Shown here in pieces: positions 1 to 7,988 of a stretch of 64,000 nucleotides of DNA (position 1 is its first letter; each line of letters opens with the position of its first letter). A program made the position numbers and the translations under genes. This DNA is from Sphingomonas phyllosphaerae. GTDB lineage: Bacteria > Pseudomonadota > Alphaproteobacteria > Sphingomonadales > Sphingomonadaceae. Location: positions 2,301,001 through 2,365,000 of the forward strand of contig JAQIJC010000001.1 of NCBI GenBank assembly GCA_036946405.1. Direction: 5' to 3'. Under the pieces are notes generated by a model. It did not search any database. It saw only the letters and a list, made by a program, of their open reading frames with translations, and had not been told where the DNA came from.

Positions 1-98
1 GAATTTGTAGCGGAAATGCTGAACTTTTCCTTGTTCGGGCGGCAATTGCAAAAACTGATGGTTGCTATCGTCTGGCGAATTGCGCCAATCCTTGGTGC

Positions 99-1148
99 AT
101 GAAGCGCAGTACGCAGGTGATCGGTCAATCGGGCGTCTTCCTCGACGCGCTGGAGCGCGCGAGCCGCGCTGCGGCGCTCGATCGGCCGGTGCTGGTGATC
201 GGCGAGCGCGGGACCGGCAAGGAGCTGGTCGCCGAGCGACTCCACCATCTCAGTCCGCGCTGGGATCAGCCGCTGGTGACGATGAACTGCGCGGCACTGC
301 CGGAGACGCTGATCGAGGCGGAATTGTTCGGCCACGAGGCGGGGGCATTTACCGGCGCGTCCAAGGCGCGCGCGGGGCGGTTCGAGGAAGCCGATGGCGG
401 AACGCTGTTCCTCGACGAACTCGGCACCTTGTCAATGGGCGCGCAGGAGCGGCTGCTGCGTGCGGTCGAATATGGCGAGGTGACGCGGATCGGCGCGTCG
501 CGTCCGCTGCGCGTCGACGTGCGGATCGTCGCGGCGACCAACGAGCATCTGCCCGACCGGGTCGAGGACAATACGTTCCGCGCCGACCTGCTCGACCGGC
601 TGTGCTTCGAGGTGGTGACGCTGCCGCCGCTGCGCGCGCGCAAGAGCGACATACCGGTGCTCGCCGATTTCTTCGGGCGGCGGATGTCGTCGGAGCTGGG
701 GCGCGACGAATGGGCGGGCTTCTCGGCAGAGATGGAGGAAGCGATGCGCGACTATCGCTGGCCAGGCAACGTCCGCGAGTTGCGCAACGTCGTCGAGCGT
801 GCGGTCTATCGCTGGGAGCGCGCCGGGCCGGTCGGCGCGATCGAGTTCGATCCGTTCGACTCGCCCTATCGGCCTTCCGGCGCGAACGGCAAGCGCCCGG
901 CGGCGCCGCCCGCGCCTGCACCTACCGCACCGCCTTCCGGAGAGCAGGACGACGAGGAGGTCGCGGCCTGCGAGGTCGGGCCGTCCGACTTCAAGAGCCG
1001 GGTGGCGCTCTTCGAACGCGAATTGCTGACCAAGTCGCTCGCCGAGCATCGTTTCAACCAGCGCGCGACCGCCGAGGCGCTGGGCCTCAGCTACGACCAG
1101 CTCCGCCACGCGCTGCGGCGGCACGATCTGATCGGAGCGGTTGCGTAA
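99..1148 (+). CDS. pspF: PspF-like sigma-54-dependent activator
   Basis: A 349-residue AAA+ bacterial enhancer-binding protein that starts directly with its ATPase domain and has no N-terminal sensor domain, as in PspF, the activator of the phage-shock (membrane-stress) operon. Visible motifs are Walker A GERGTGKE (about 35-42), the sigma-54 contact loop GAFTGA (82-87), Walker B GGTLFLDE (100-107), and a Fis-type helix-turn-helix near the C-terminus (around NQRATAEALGLSYDQL). A proline/alanine-rich linker separates ATPase and DNA-binding parts. In known cases PspF is held inactive by PspA, whose operon is usually divergent; here that would lie just outside the left edge. The ATG lacks an obvious ribosome binding site, so the start is only probable. 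A related Fis-type activator of another stress operon is the alternative. Confidence 0.85.
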   Translation: MKRSTQVIGQSGVFLDALERASRAAALDRPVLVIGERGTGKELVAERLHHLSPRWDQPLVTMNCAALPETLIEAELFGHEAGAFTGASKARAGRFEEADGGTLFLDELGTLSMGAQERLLRAVEYGEVTRIGASRPLRVDVRIVAATNEHLPDRVEDNTFRADLLDRLCFEVVTLPPLRARKSDIPVLADFFGRRMSSELGRDEWAGFSAEMEEAMRDYRWPGNVRELRNVVERAVYRWERAGPVGAIEFDPFDSPYRPSGANGKRPAAPPAPAPTAPPSGEQDDEEVAACEVGPSDFKSRVALFERELLTKSLAEHRFNQRATAEALGLSYDQLRHALRRHDLIGAVA

Positions 1149-1209
1149 CGAGTGTCGTGGAGCCATTTGGGGCGCATCGCGTTGCCGACGCGAACCTTGA
1201 GGAGGATTT

Positions 1210-1821
1210 ATGGCTTTCGAACTGCCGCCGCTGCCTTACGCCTATGACGCGCTGGAGCCGGTGATCTCCAAGGAGACGATGACCTTCCACCACGACAAGC
1301 ATCATGCCGCCTACACCGCCAAGCTGAACGAGGGCGTCGCCGCCGATCCGTCGCTGGAAGGGCTGTCGATCGAGGACATTCTGGCGCGCGTCTCGTCGCT
1401 GCCGCCGCTGATCCGCAACAATGGCGGCGGGTTCTGGAACCACGACTTCTTCTGGAAGATCATGGGGCCGAAGGGCTCGACCCAGCCATCGGGCAAGCTG
1501 GCCGAGGCGATCGACGCTTATGGCGGGCTCGACAAGTTGAAGGAAGATTTCAACGGCAAGGGCGCGGGCCAGTTCGGTTCGGGTTGGGCGTGGGTGATCG
1601 CGGATTCGTCGGGGGCGTTGAAGGTGACGTCGACGCCGAACCAGGACAATCCGTTGATGGACGACGCCAAGGAGAAGGGCACGCCGATCCTGGGTAACGA
1701 CGTGTGGGAGCACGCTTATTACCTGACCTACATGAACGATCGCCCCGGCTATCTGAAGGCGTGGTGGGACGTGGTGAACTGGGACGAGGCGGGGCGCCGG
1801 TACGACGCGGCGCACGGTTGA
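1210..1821 (+). CDS. Superoxide dismutase, Fe/Mn family
   Basis: Cytoplasmic enzyme converting superoxide to hydrogen peroxide and oxygen. The 203 residues cover the whole family fold. The four metal ligands are visible as H27 (FHHDKHH), H78 (WNHDFFW), D164 and H168 (DVWEHAYY). Two specificity positions look manganese-type: GGG before the second ligand where iron enzymes usually have AAQ, and NQD near residue 144-146 where iron enzymes have a small residue. Neighbouring F75 and W76 are more iron-like, so a cambialistic enzyme is possible. A strong AGGAGG-like site precedes the ATG. It is a single gene closed by its own terminator. Metal preference is inferred, the family assignment is secure. 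Confidence 0.97.
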   Translation: MAFELPPLPYAYDALEPVISKETMTFHHDKHHAAYTAKLNEGVAADPSLEGLSIEDILARVSSLPPLIRNNGGGFWNHDFFWKIMGPKGSTQPSGKLAEAIDAYGGLDKLKEDFNGKGAGQFGSGWAWVIADSSGALKVTSTPNQDNPLMDDAKEKGTPILGNDVWEHAYYLTYMNDRPGYLKAWWDVVNWDEAGRRYDAAHG

Positions 1822-1845
1822 GCCCGAAAATAGCAACGACGAACG

Positions 1846-1873
1846 AGGCCCGGGGCGATCCCCGGGCCTTTTT
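1846..1873 (+). terminator. Rho-independent terminator after superoxide dismutase
   Basis: Perfect 10-bp stem AGGCCCGGGG / CCCCGGGCCT with a CGAT tetraloop followed directly by a run of T. It lies 25 bases after the dismutase stop codon. Confidence 0.9.
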
Positions 1874-1969
1874 CATGCGCGGCGGATCATGGTGGATGCG
1901 CCGTTAACGATCTTTTGAGAGCGGGAGCGATACGAGCGACCAGCCGCCGCCAACGGAGGGAAGAAGATC

Positions 1970-4120
1970 GTGCGTCGTCGTCCGAAACGCTCCGCCGCGA
2001 TGATCGCCGGTCTGCCGCTCGCGCTGATGCTCGCGACGGCGTCGACGCCGGCCGCCGCCGATCCCGAGCCGACCGATCGGGACGACGTCACGGTCGAAGG
2101 CGTGCGGCAGCCGTACCGCGGCAGCTTCGCGCTACGCGAGATCCCGCAGGCGATCACCACGATCGATGCCGCGACCTTGCAGGAGAACAACATCCTGCGG
2201 CTGACCGACGCGCTGGACCTCAACGCCTCGGTCGCGCGGCAGAACACGCTGGGCGGGCTGTGGGACAGTTTCGCGGTGCGCGGCTTCGCCGGCGACGAAA
2301 ATCTGCCGAGCGGCTATCTGGTCAACGGGTTCAACGCCGGACGCGGGTTCAGCGGGCAGCGCGACGTGGCCGGGATCGAGCGCGTCGAAGTGCTCAAGGG
2401 GCCGGCGGGAGCGGTGCTGGGGCGCGGCGAGCCGGGCGGATCGATCAATCTGGTGACCAAGCAGGCCGAGATCGGGCGGACGTTCGGCAGCGCGTCGCTG
2501 CAGTATCGCAGCTTCGACACGGTGCGCGCCGAAGGAGACGCGAACGTCGCGCTGACCGGCACGCTGACCGCGCGGCTGATCGGCTATGCGGAATCCGGCG
2601 ATACGTTCCGCGATACGATCAGCCAGCGACGCTGGGGCTTCCTGCCGTCGATCGCGCTGGCGATCGGCGACGACACGCGGTTGATCTACGACATGGAGTG
2701 GACGCGGACCGCGGTGCCGTTCGATCGCGGGATCGTCGTGCTCGACAATGATTTCCATACCTTGCCGCGCTCGCGCTTCCTCGGCGAGCCGAGTGACGGC
2801 GATACGGTCGCGCGCGCCTTCGGTCACCAGTTGCGGCTCCAGCACGATTTCGGTGGCGGGTGGAGCCTGTTGCTCGGCGCGAGCCACCGCGACACCGACT
2901 TGTCAGGCGCCTCGTCCGACGCCGAAACCGCAACCGCACGGCAGAAGCTGTTCGTCGACGGCCATACCTTGTCGCGACAGCGCCGCACGCGCCGCTATAC
3001 CTCGACGCATGACGTGTTCCGTGCCGAAGTGGCGGGGGAGTTCGCGACGGGCGGGGTGCGGCACCGGGTGCTGATCGGCGGCGATATCGATCATTTTGAT
3101 ACCGACCAGTATTTCACGCGCTTCCGCGGCCCCGTCGTCACTGCGTCGACCACCGACCGGCAGAGCTATGCGATCGATATCCGGAACCCGGTCTATGGCC
3201 GCTGGCCGGTGCCGACCGGCACCCCGACCACCGACCGGCTCGACGTGCAGCGCACGCTGGGCGGTTATGTTCAGGACCAGATCAGTCTCACCGAGCGCTT
3301 GCAGGTCCGCGTCGGCGGGCGTGTCGACAGCTTCCTGCTGCGCGTCGACAACCGGTTGCTGAACACCGAAGGCCGGCGCAGCCGCGCACGGTTCAGCCCG
3401 CAGGCCGGCATCGTCTATGAAGTGGCCGCGCCGCTGTCGCTCTATGCCGCCTATGGCGAAGGCTATCGCGCCAATATCGGCACCGATGCGCGCGGCGACG
3501 TCTTCGAGCCCGAAACCAGCAGATCGATCGAGGCGGGCGTGAAGCTGGCGGCGCTCGGCGGCCGATTGAGCGGGACGCTGGCAGTCTATCAGCTCGACAA
3601 GGCGAACGTGCTGGCGACCGATACCGCCAATCCCGGCTTCTCGGTCGCGATCGGCAAGGCGCGCAGCCGCGGGATCGAGCTGGACGTCAACGGGCAGTTG
3701 CCGGGGCGCGTGGACCTGTTGTTGAGCTACGCCTATACCGATGCCGAGGCGCGGTCGCGGGTGCGCGATCCCAATTTCTCGTTCCAGCTCCTGCCGGGCG
3801 ATCCGCTCATCAACATCCCCAGGCACAATGCCAACGCGCAGATCGCCAGGCATGTGACATTCGGCGCTCGCGAGGCGTTGCTGGGGGCGGGGGTGCAATA
3901 TGTCGGTGAGCGGAGCGGGCAGACCGGAACCGCGTTCACCTTGCCCGCGCATACGGTGGCGCGCGTGTTCGGCGAGGTCGATCTGACGCCCGATGCGGCG
4001 CTGTTCGCGTCGGTCAGCAATCTGTTCGACGCGCAATGGTATGCGAATAGCTATGCTCCGGTGTGGGTGCAGCCGGGCGCGCCGCGGACCGCGACGGTGG
4101 GGGTTCGCGCGCGGTTCTAG
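1970..4120 (+). CDS. TonB-dependent siderophore receptor
   Basis: A 716-residue outer-membrane beta-barrel of the ferric-siderophore (FhuA/FpvA-like) group, taking up ligand with energy from TonB-ExbBD. A signal peptide (arginine-rich start, hydrophobic stretch to about residue 30, AAA-type cleavage) is followed by the plug domain (ALREIPQAITTI near 50-65; RVEVLKGPAGAVLGRGEPGG near 138-157) and a barrel that ends in the aromatic residue F. The start is GTG, chosen because GGAGGG stands nine bases upstream and the frame begins with a proper signal sequence. No TonB, regulator or siderophore gene is adjacent, so the substrate is unknown. Confidence 0.9.
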   Translation: MRRRPKRSAAMIAGLPLALMLATASTPAAADPEPTDRDDVTVEGVRQPYRGSFALREIPQAITTIDAATLQENNILRLTDALDLNASVARQNTLGGLWDSFAVRGFAGDENLPSGYLVNGFNAGRGFSGQRDVAGIERVEVLKGPAGAVLGRGEPGGSINLVTKQAEIGRTFGSASLQYRSFDTVRAEGDANVALTGTLTARLIGYAESGDTFRDTISQRRWGFLPSIALAIGDDTRLIYDMEWTRTAVPFDRGIVVLDNDFHTLPRSRFLGEPSDGDTVARAFGHQLRLQHDFGGGWSLLLGASHRDTDLSGASSDAETATARQKLFVDGHTLSRQRRTRRYTSTHDVFRAEVAGEFATGGVRHRVLIGGDIDHFDTDQYFTRFRGPVVTASTTDRQSYAIDIRNPVYGRWPVPTGTPTTDRLDVQRTLGGYVQDQISLTERLQVRVGGRVDSFLLRVDNRLLNTEGRRSRARFSPQAGIVYEVAAPLSLYAAYGEGYRANIGTDARGDVFEPETSRSIEAGVKLAALGGRLSGTLAVYQLDKANVLATDTANPGFSVAIGKARSRGIELDVNGQLPGRVDLLLSYAYTDAEARSRVRDPNFSFQLLPGDPLINIPRHNANAQIARHVTFGAREALLGAGVQYVGERSGQTGTAFTLPAHTVARVFGEVDLTPDAALFASVSNLFDAQWYANSYAPVWVQPGAPRTATVGVRARF

Positions 4121-4140
4121 GGGCGAGTCGCGAAGTGGAG

Positions 4141-4168
4141 CGTCATCCGTCATCCGTCATCCGTCATG
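4141..4168. repeat. Tandem 7-bp repeat, four units
   Basis: Four consecutive units of CGTCATC, the last ending in G instead of C, immediately downstream of the receptor gene. Such 7-bp arrays are prone to slippage; here the array lies outside coding sequence. Confidence 0.85.
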
Positions 4169-4200
4169 CCGGACCCTTCGACAAGCTCAGGAGAGCCTTG

Positions 4201-4280
4201 TTCCGGCATCCACCGTTCCGCCAGCACACAGGCCGTTGCTCTTGCGGGATGGTGGACCCCGGAACCAGTCCGGGGTGACG
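4201..4280 (+). repeat. 80-base interspersed element, copy A
   Basis: Aligns by eye over its whole length with 40090-40168, with scattered substitutions. Shared blocks are GGCATCCACC, CCGCCAGCACA, GGTTGCTCTTGCGGG-like and CCCCGGAA...TCCGGGGTGACG. The last block is itself a short palindrome of the type also seen at 6265-6350. Confidence 0.75.
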
Positions 4281-4503
4281 GAGGGCGATGGTTCGGGCGG
4301 GATGGATCACAACGAGGGCCGCGCGAGGCGAGGGAAACGCTTTTTCTCGGTCGAGCAGTACAGCGAGGCCCGTGCTTCGACAGGCTCAGCACGAACGGCG
4401 TGGGCGGGGCGAGGTATTCTCTGGCGATCGCAAGACGGGCAACCATGCGAGCGTGAAATCATTGTCGCTTCGAGCGCCCGCGTTCGGGCGTGCGGAGGCC
4501 CCC

Positions 4504-4926
4504 ATGCTCGCACCCACCGCCGCGCCGTGGCGCATCCACCCGCTCCACGGCATCCTGCTCGCCTTCCCCGTGGCATTGTTTCCGGCGGCGCTGGCGGCGG
4601 ACGTGACCTATCTGGGCAGCGCCGAGATGCAATGGTCGAACATGGCCGCCTGGGCGATCACCGGCGCGCTCGTGTTCGGCGCGCCGGCGCTGGCGTTGAG
4701 CGTGTTCGCGGCGCTGCGGCGGCGTGCGTCATGGCTGTATCCGCTGCTGCTGGGGCTGGCGTGGGTGGCCGGGTTGGTCAACGCCTTCCAGCATAGTCAG
4801 GACGCGTGGGCATCGGTTGGGGTCGGCGGGTTGTTGCTGTCGCTGGTGTCGAGCGGCGCGATACTGGCGGCGGGATGGCTGGCACTCGGCGCGCGCCGCG
4901 TGGTGGTGCGGGAGACGGTGCGATGA
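4504..4926 (+). CDS. Small integral membrane protein, DUF2231-like
   Basis: 140 residues with four predicted membrane segments and the IHPLHGILLAFPVALF start typical of DUF2231 proteins (IHP then a hydrophobic helix). Members of this group often sit beside heme, copper or sugar-oxidising proteins and are thought to carry or bind a cofactor in the membrane; no function is proven. The ATG at 4504 was chosen because the homology begins right after it and the upstream frame is repeat-derived. It overlaps the next gene by ATGA, indicating translational coupling with the sugar dehydrogenase lipoprotein, so the two probably act at the same membrane. Confidence 0.75.
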   Translation: MLAPTAAPWRIHPLHGILLAFPVALFPAALAADVTYLGSAEMQWSNMAAWAITGALVFGAPALALSVFAALRRRASWLYPLLLGLAWVAGLVNAFQHSQDAWASVGVGGLLLSLVSSGAILAAGWLALGARRVVVRETVR

Positions 4927-6251
4927 GCCGCGTCGTCGCCACCGTCGCCACGCTGACTCTGCTCACAGCCTGCGGGAGCCAGCCGGACGATGTTCGCCAG
5001 ACCGGGCCGAACCCGCAGCTGCCTGCGCAGCAACCCTCGCTGATCCCGGCGATGAAGATCGCCAAGCCGACCGGCTGGGGCGATACCCGCCCGACCGTGC
5101 CGAAGGGCTTTGCGATCACCGCGGTCGCGACCGACCTGAAGGTGCCGCGGCAGATGCTGGTGCTGCCCAACGGCGACCTGCTGGTGGCGGAGGGCAAGGG
5201 CGGCCATGCGCCGAAGCTGCGGCCCAAGGACCTGATCGCCGGCTATATCAAGAGCCTCGGTACGACGAGCGTCAAGGGCGGGGACCGCATCACGTTGCTG
5301 CGCGACGCCGATGGCGACGGGCGGCCGGAGCTGCGCACCACGTTCATCGACAAGCTGGATGCGCCGTATGGCATGGCGCTGGTCGGCAATGAATTGTTCG
5401 TCGCAGAACAGGGCGCGCTCAAGCGCTTCGCCTATGTGCCGGGGGCGACCAGCATCACCACGCCGGCGTCGGTGGTGACCGAGCTGCCGTCGCGGATCAA
5501 CCATCATTGGACCAAGTCGCTGGCGGCGAGTGCCGACGGGTCGAAACTCTACGTCGGGATCGGCTCGAACAGCAACGTCGGCGAGCGCGGGATGGAGGTC
5601 GAGCAGGATCGCGCCGTGGTATGGGAGATCGACCGCCAGACCGGCGCGCACCGCGCGATCGCGACCGGCATCCGCAATCCCACCGCGCTGGCGATCGAGC
5701 CGACCACCAATGCCTTGTGGAGCGTCGTCAACGAGCGTGACGAATTGGGGCCGCGGCTGGTGCCCGATTATCTGACGCAGGTGCGCGACGGGGCCTTCTA
5801 CGGCTGGCCGTACAGTTACTATGGACGCAACGTCGATCCGCGCGCGCATCCGCAGCGACCCGATCTGGTCGCGACCGCGGTGGCGCCGGACTATGCGCTC
5901 GGCTCGCATGTCGCGGCGCTGGGGCTGTCGTTCGTGACCGGCGGCGGCTGGGGCGGGGCGTTCAGCGAGGGCGCGTTCGTCGGCGAGCATGGCAGCTGGA
6001 ACCGGCAGGATCTGGCGGGTTACAAGGTCGTTTGGGTGCCGTTCGCCGGCGGGCGCCCGGCGGGTGAGCCGCGCGATCTGGTGACCGGGTTCATCGGGGC
6101 GGACGGCAAGGCGCGCGGTCGGCCGGTGGGCGTGCTCTACGACGCGCCGCGGCGGGCGTTGTTCATCGCGGACGATCTGTCGAACACGGTGTGGCGGGTG
6201 ACGCCGGCGGTGACCAGCGCGGCGGTGGGGAGCGGCCGGGCGCGCGGTTGA
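4923..6251 (+). CDS. PQQ-type soluble sugar/sorbosone dehydrogenase, lipoprotein
   Basis: 442-residue six-bladed beta-propeller of the glucose/sorbosone dehydrogenase (GSDH) family, which oxidise aldoses or sorbosone using pyrroloquinoline quinone. The N-terminus is a lipoprotein signal with lipobox LLTAC, so the mature protein is membrane-anchored on the periplasmic face. Blade motifs seen include PYGMALVGNELFVA, a histidine-containing NHHWTKSLAASADG-type segment and GERGMEVEQDRA. The start overlaps the preceding DUF2231 gene by ATGA. No pqq biosynthesis gene is in the window, so cofactor supply is unknown. Some relatives use no PQQ; substrate cannot be read from sequence. Confidence 0.85.
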   Translation: MSRVVATVATLTLLTACGSQPDDVRQTGPNPQLPAQQPSLIPAMKIAKPTGWGDTRPTVPKGFAITAVATDLKVPRQMLVLPNGDLLVAEGKGGHAPKLRPKDLIAGYIKSLGTTSVKGGDRITLLRDADGDGRPELRTTFIDKLDAPYGMALVGNELFVAEQGALKRFAYVPGATSITTPASVVTELPSRINHHWTKSLAASADGSKLYVGIGSNSNVGERGMEVEQDRAVVWEIDRQTGAHRAIATGIRNPTALAIEPTTNALWSVVNERDELGPRLVPDYLTQVRDGAFYGWPYSYYGRNVDPRAHPQRPDLVATAVAPDYALGSHVAALGLSFVTGGGWGGAFSEGAFVGEHGSWNRQDLAGYKVVWVPFAGGRPAGEPRDLVTGFIGADGKARGRPVGVLYDAPRRALFIADDLSNTVWRVTPAVTSAAVGSGRARG

Positions 6252-6264
6252 CGCCGGGTTGAGT

Positions 6265-6350
6265 CCGTCGCCCCGGACTTGATCCGGGGTCCCGCTTTCT
6301 TTCAACCCGCGGGCAAGAAGCGGGGCCCCGGATCAAGTCCGGGGCGACGG
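6265..6350. terminator. Long inverted repeat between convergent genes
   Basis: Arms 6265-6301 and 6315-6350 are almost perfectly complementary (about 35 bp, core CCCCGGACTTGATCCGGGG and its complement) around a short loop. It fills the gap between a plus-strand and a minus-strand gene and can fold on either transcript, so it can serve as a bidirectional terminator. The arm sequence recurs as a half copy at 16127-16161. Confidence 0.75.
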
Positions 6351-6354
6351 GGTG

Positions 6355-7059
6355 TTATCCCTCCGGCGGGACCGGCGGGGCGTCGTCGCCGAGCGTCAGG
6401 CCGTGGCGCATCAGCATCGGTACGTTGGCGATCGCGAACAGCATCGTCGCGGGGATCACCACCCACACCTTGTAGATCGCCCACAAATCCCAGCCGCGCT
6501 GCGCGCCGACCGCGACCGCCGCGCCGCGCCAGACCGCCTCGTTGAGGAACGCCATCACCACGAAGAACCACACCCAGTTGATCGTCAGCCGCCGCCAGCC
6601 GCTTTCGCGCAGGCCGGGATAGCTGCTGCCCATCAATTGCTGGAGCAACGGCCGGCCGGTCGCGACCCCGAAGCCGAGCACCGCGGCCAGCAGGGCGTAG
6701 ACGATCGTCGGCTTCATCTGGATGAAGCGCGGGTCACGGAAATACATCGTCAATCCGCCGAACACGATCACCAGACCGGCCGAGATCAGCAGCATCGGCG
6801 GCACGCGCCCGAGCTTCACGCGCGCGATCACCAAAGCGACGACGCTGGCGAGCACGAACACCGCGGTGGCGAGGATCACGCGCGCGAGCAACAGCGCCTC
6901 GACCTGCTTGAGCGTCGAGAGCATCGGGGTGAAATGCGCGACGATCCCGCGCGCCGTCTCGGCGGGGACGAGGAAGTTGGCGGCGAAGAACAAGGCGAGC
7001 GGGCCGTAATCGACCAGCGCGCGGACGCCGCCGTGGCCGTCGTTCTGCGGCGTGCTCAT
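6355..7059 (-). CDS. yciB: YciB/IspZ-type intracellular septation membrane protein
   Basis: 234-residue inner-membrane protein with five or six hydrophobic segments. Family landmarks are DYGPLALFFAANF near the N-terminus, KPTIVYALLAAVLGFG in the middle and the NWVWFFVVMAFLNEAVWR helix. YciB proteins are linked to cell-envelope synthesis and septation in Escherichia and Shigella; the molecular role is unsettled. Last gene of the mtaB-ftsY-yciB run, its ATG overlapping the ftsY stop (ATGA). A proline-rich short tail follows the last helix. Confidence 0.93.
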   Translation of the reverse strand: MSTPQNDGHGGVRALVDYGPLALFFAANFLVPAETARGIVAHFTPMLSTLKQVEALLLARVILATAVFVLASVVALVIARVKLGRVPPMLLISAGLVIVFGGLTMYFRDPRFIQMKPTIVYALLAAVLGFGVATGRPLLQQLMGSSYPGLRESGWRRLTINWVWFFVVMAFLNEAVWRGAAVAVGAQRGWDLWAIYKVWVVIPATMLFAIANVPMLMRHGLTLGDDAPPVPPEG

Positions 7060-7988
7060 CGTTGCTTGCCCCCGTCGATGCCGGCGATGATCCGGCTGAC
7101 CTCGCGCGCGTCGAACGGGCGCAGGTCGTCCATCTGCTCGCCGACTCCGATCGCATGAATGGGCAGGCCGTAGCGCTCGGCCGCGGCGACCAGCACGCCG
7201 CCGCGCGCGGTGCCGTCGAGCTTGGTCATGACGAGGCCGGTGACGCCCGCGACCTCCTTGAACACCTCGATCTGGCTGAGCGCATTCTGTCCGGTGGTCG
7301 CGTCGAGCACCAGCAGCACGTCGTGTGGCGCGGCGGGGTTGAGGCGTCCGAGCACGCGGCGGATCTTCGCCAGCTCGTCCATCAACTCGCGCTTGTTCTG
7401 GAGCCGTCCGGCGGTGTCGACGATCAGCACGTCGGTGCCGATCGCGGTCGCCTGCTTCACTGCGTCCCAGACGATCCCGGCGGCATCGCCGCCCTCCGGC
7501 CCGGTGACGATCGGGACGCCGATCCGCTCCGCCCAGGTCTTGAGCTGGCCGATCGCGGCGGCGCGGAACGTGTCGCCGGCCGCGAGCATCACCGCATAAT
7601 CCTGTTCGAGGAACAGATGCGCGAGCTTGGCGATCGTAGTGGTCTTGCCCGAGCCGTTGACGCCGATGACGAGGATCACCTGCGGGCGCGGGAAGGCGTC
7701 GATCCCGATCGGCTTGGCGACGTCGCGCAGCACCTTCTCGACCTCCTCGGCGACGACGAGCCGGATGCCGAGTTCCTCCATGTTGCGCTCGAACGTGCCC
7801 TCGGCCAGCCGGTTGCGGACCTTGGCGGCGGTGGCGGGGCCGAGGTCGGAGGCGATCAGCGCTTCCTCGACGGTGTCGAGCGTTGCCTCGTCGAGCCGCG
7901 CGCCGCCCAGCCCGGCGAGGTTGCCGACCAGCCGGTCGGAGGTGCGGCGAAAACCGCCCAGCAGCTTGTCGTGCCAGCTCGTGCTCAT
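7056..7988 (-). CDS. ftsY: Signal recognition particle receptor FtsY
   Basis: SRP-receptor GTPase that docks ribosome-SRP complexes at the membrane. 310 residues: only a short N-terminal region precedes the N domain, so the acidic A domain of the E. coli protein is absent, as in many alphaproteobacteria. G-domain motifs are G1 GVNGSGKTTT, the insertion-box region AAGDTFRAAA, DTAGR and TKLDGTARGG. The start ATG overlaps the mtaB stop and its own stop overlaps the yciB start, so the three genes are translationally linked. It pairs functionally with ffh 2 kb away on the other strand. Confidence 0.97.
   Translation of the reverse strand: MSTSWHDKLLGGFRRTSDRLVGNLAGLGGARLDEATLDTVEEALIASDLGPATAAKVRNRLAEGTFERNMEELGIRLVVAEEVEKVLRDVAKPIGIDAFPRPQVILVIGVNGSGKTTTIAKLAHLFLEQDYAVMLAAGDTFRAAAIGQLKTWAERIGVPIVTGPEGGDAAGIVWDAVKQATAIGTDVLIVDTAGRLQNKRELMDELAKIRRVLGRLNPAAPHDVLLVLDATTGQNALSQIEVFKEVAGVTGLVMTKLDGTARGGVLVAAAERYGLPIHAIGVGEQMDDLRPFDAREVSRIIAGIDGGKQR

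Larger units (their letters stand above)
4121..4503. other. Gene-free stretch rich in repeats
   Basis: About 380 bases with no convincing gene. It holds a 7-bp tandem repeat (4141-4168), a copy of an 80-base interspersed element (4201-4280), and two fragments of a CTTCGACA(A/G)GCTCAG family at about 4176-4190 and 4376-4398. An open frame running into the next gene across this stretch has repeat-derived composition and was not used as coding sequence. Confidence 0.7.

Noticed and set aside
1..98. Sigma-54 promoter for a divergent psp operon
   Set aside because: No GG-N10-GC pair fitting the -24/-12 consensus could be found on either strand of this short edge stretch.
4141..4168. CRISPR-like array
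   Set aside because: Only a 7-bp direct tandem repeat with no spacers; no cas genes anywhere in the window.
4288..4503. N-terminal extension of the DUF2231-like protein
   Set aside because: The 72 extra residues are translated repeat sequence without membrane segments or conserved motifs, and family similarity begins at the ATG at 4504.
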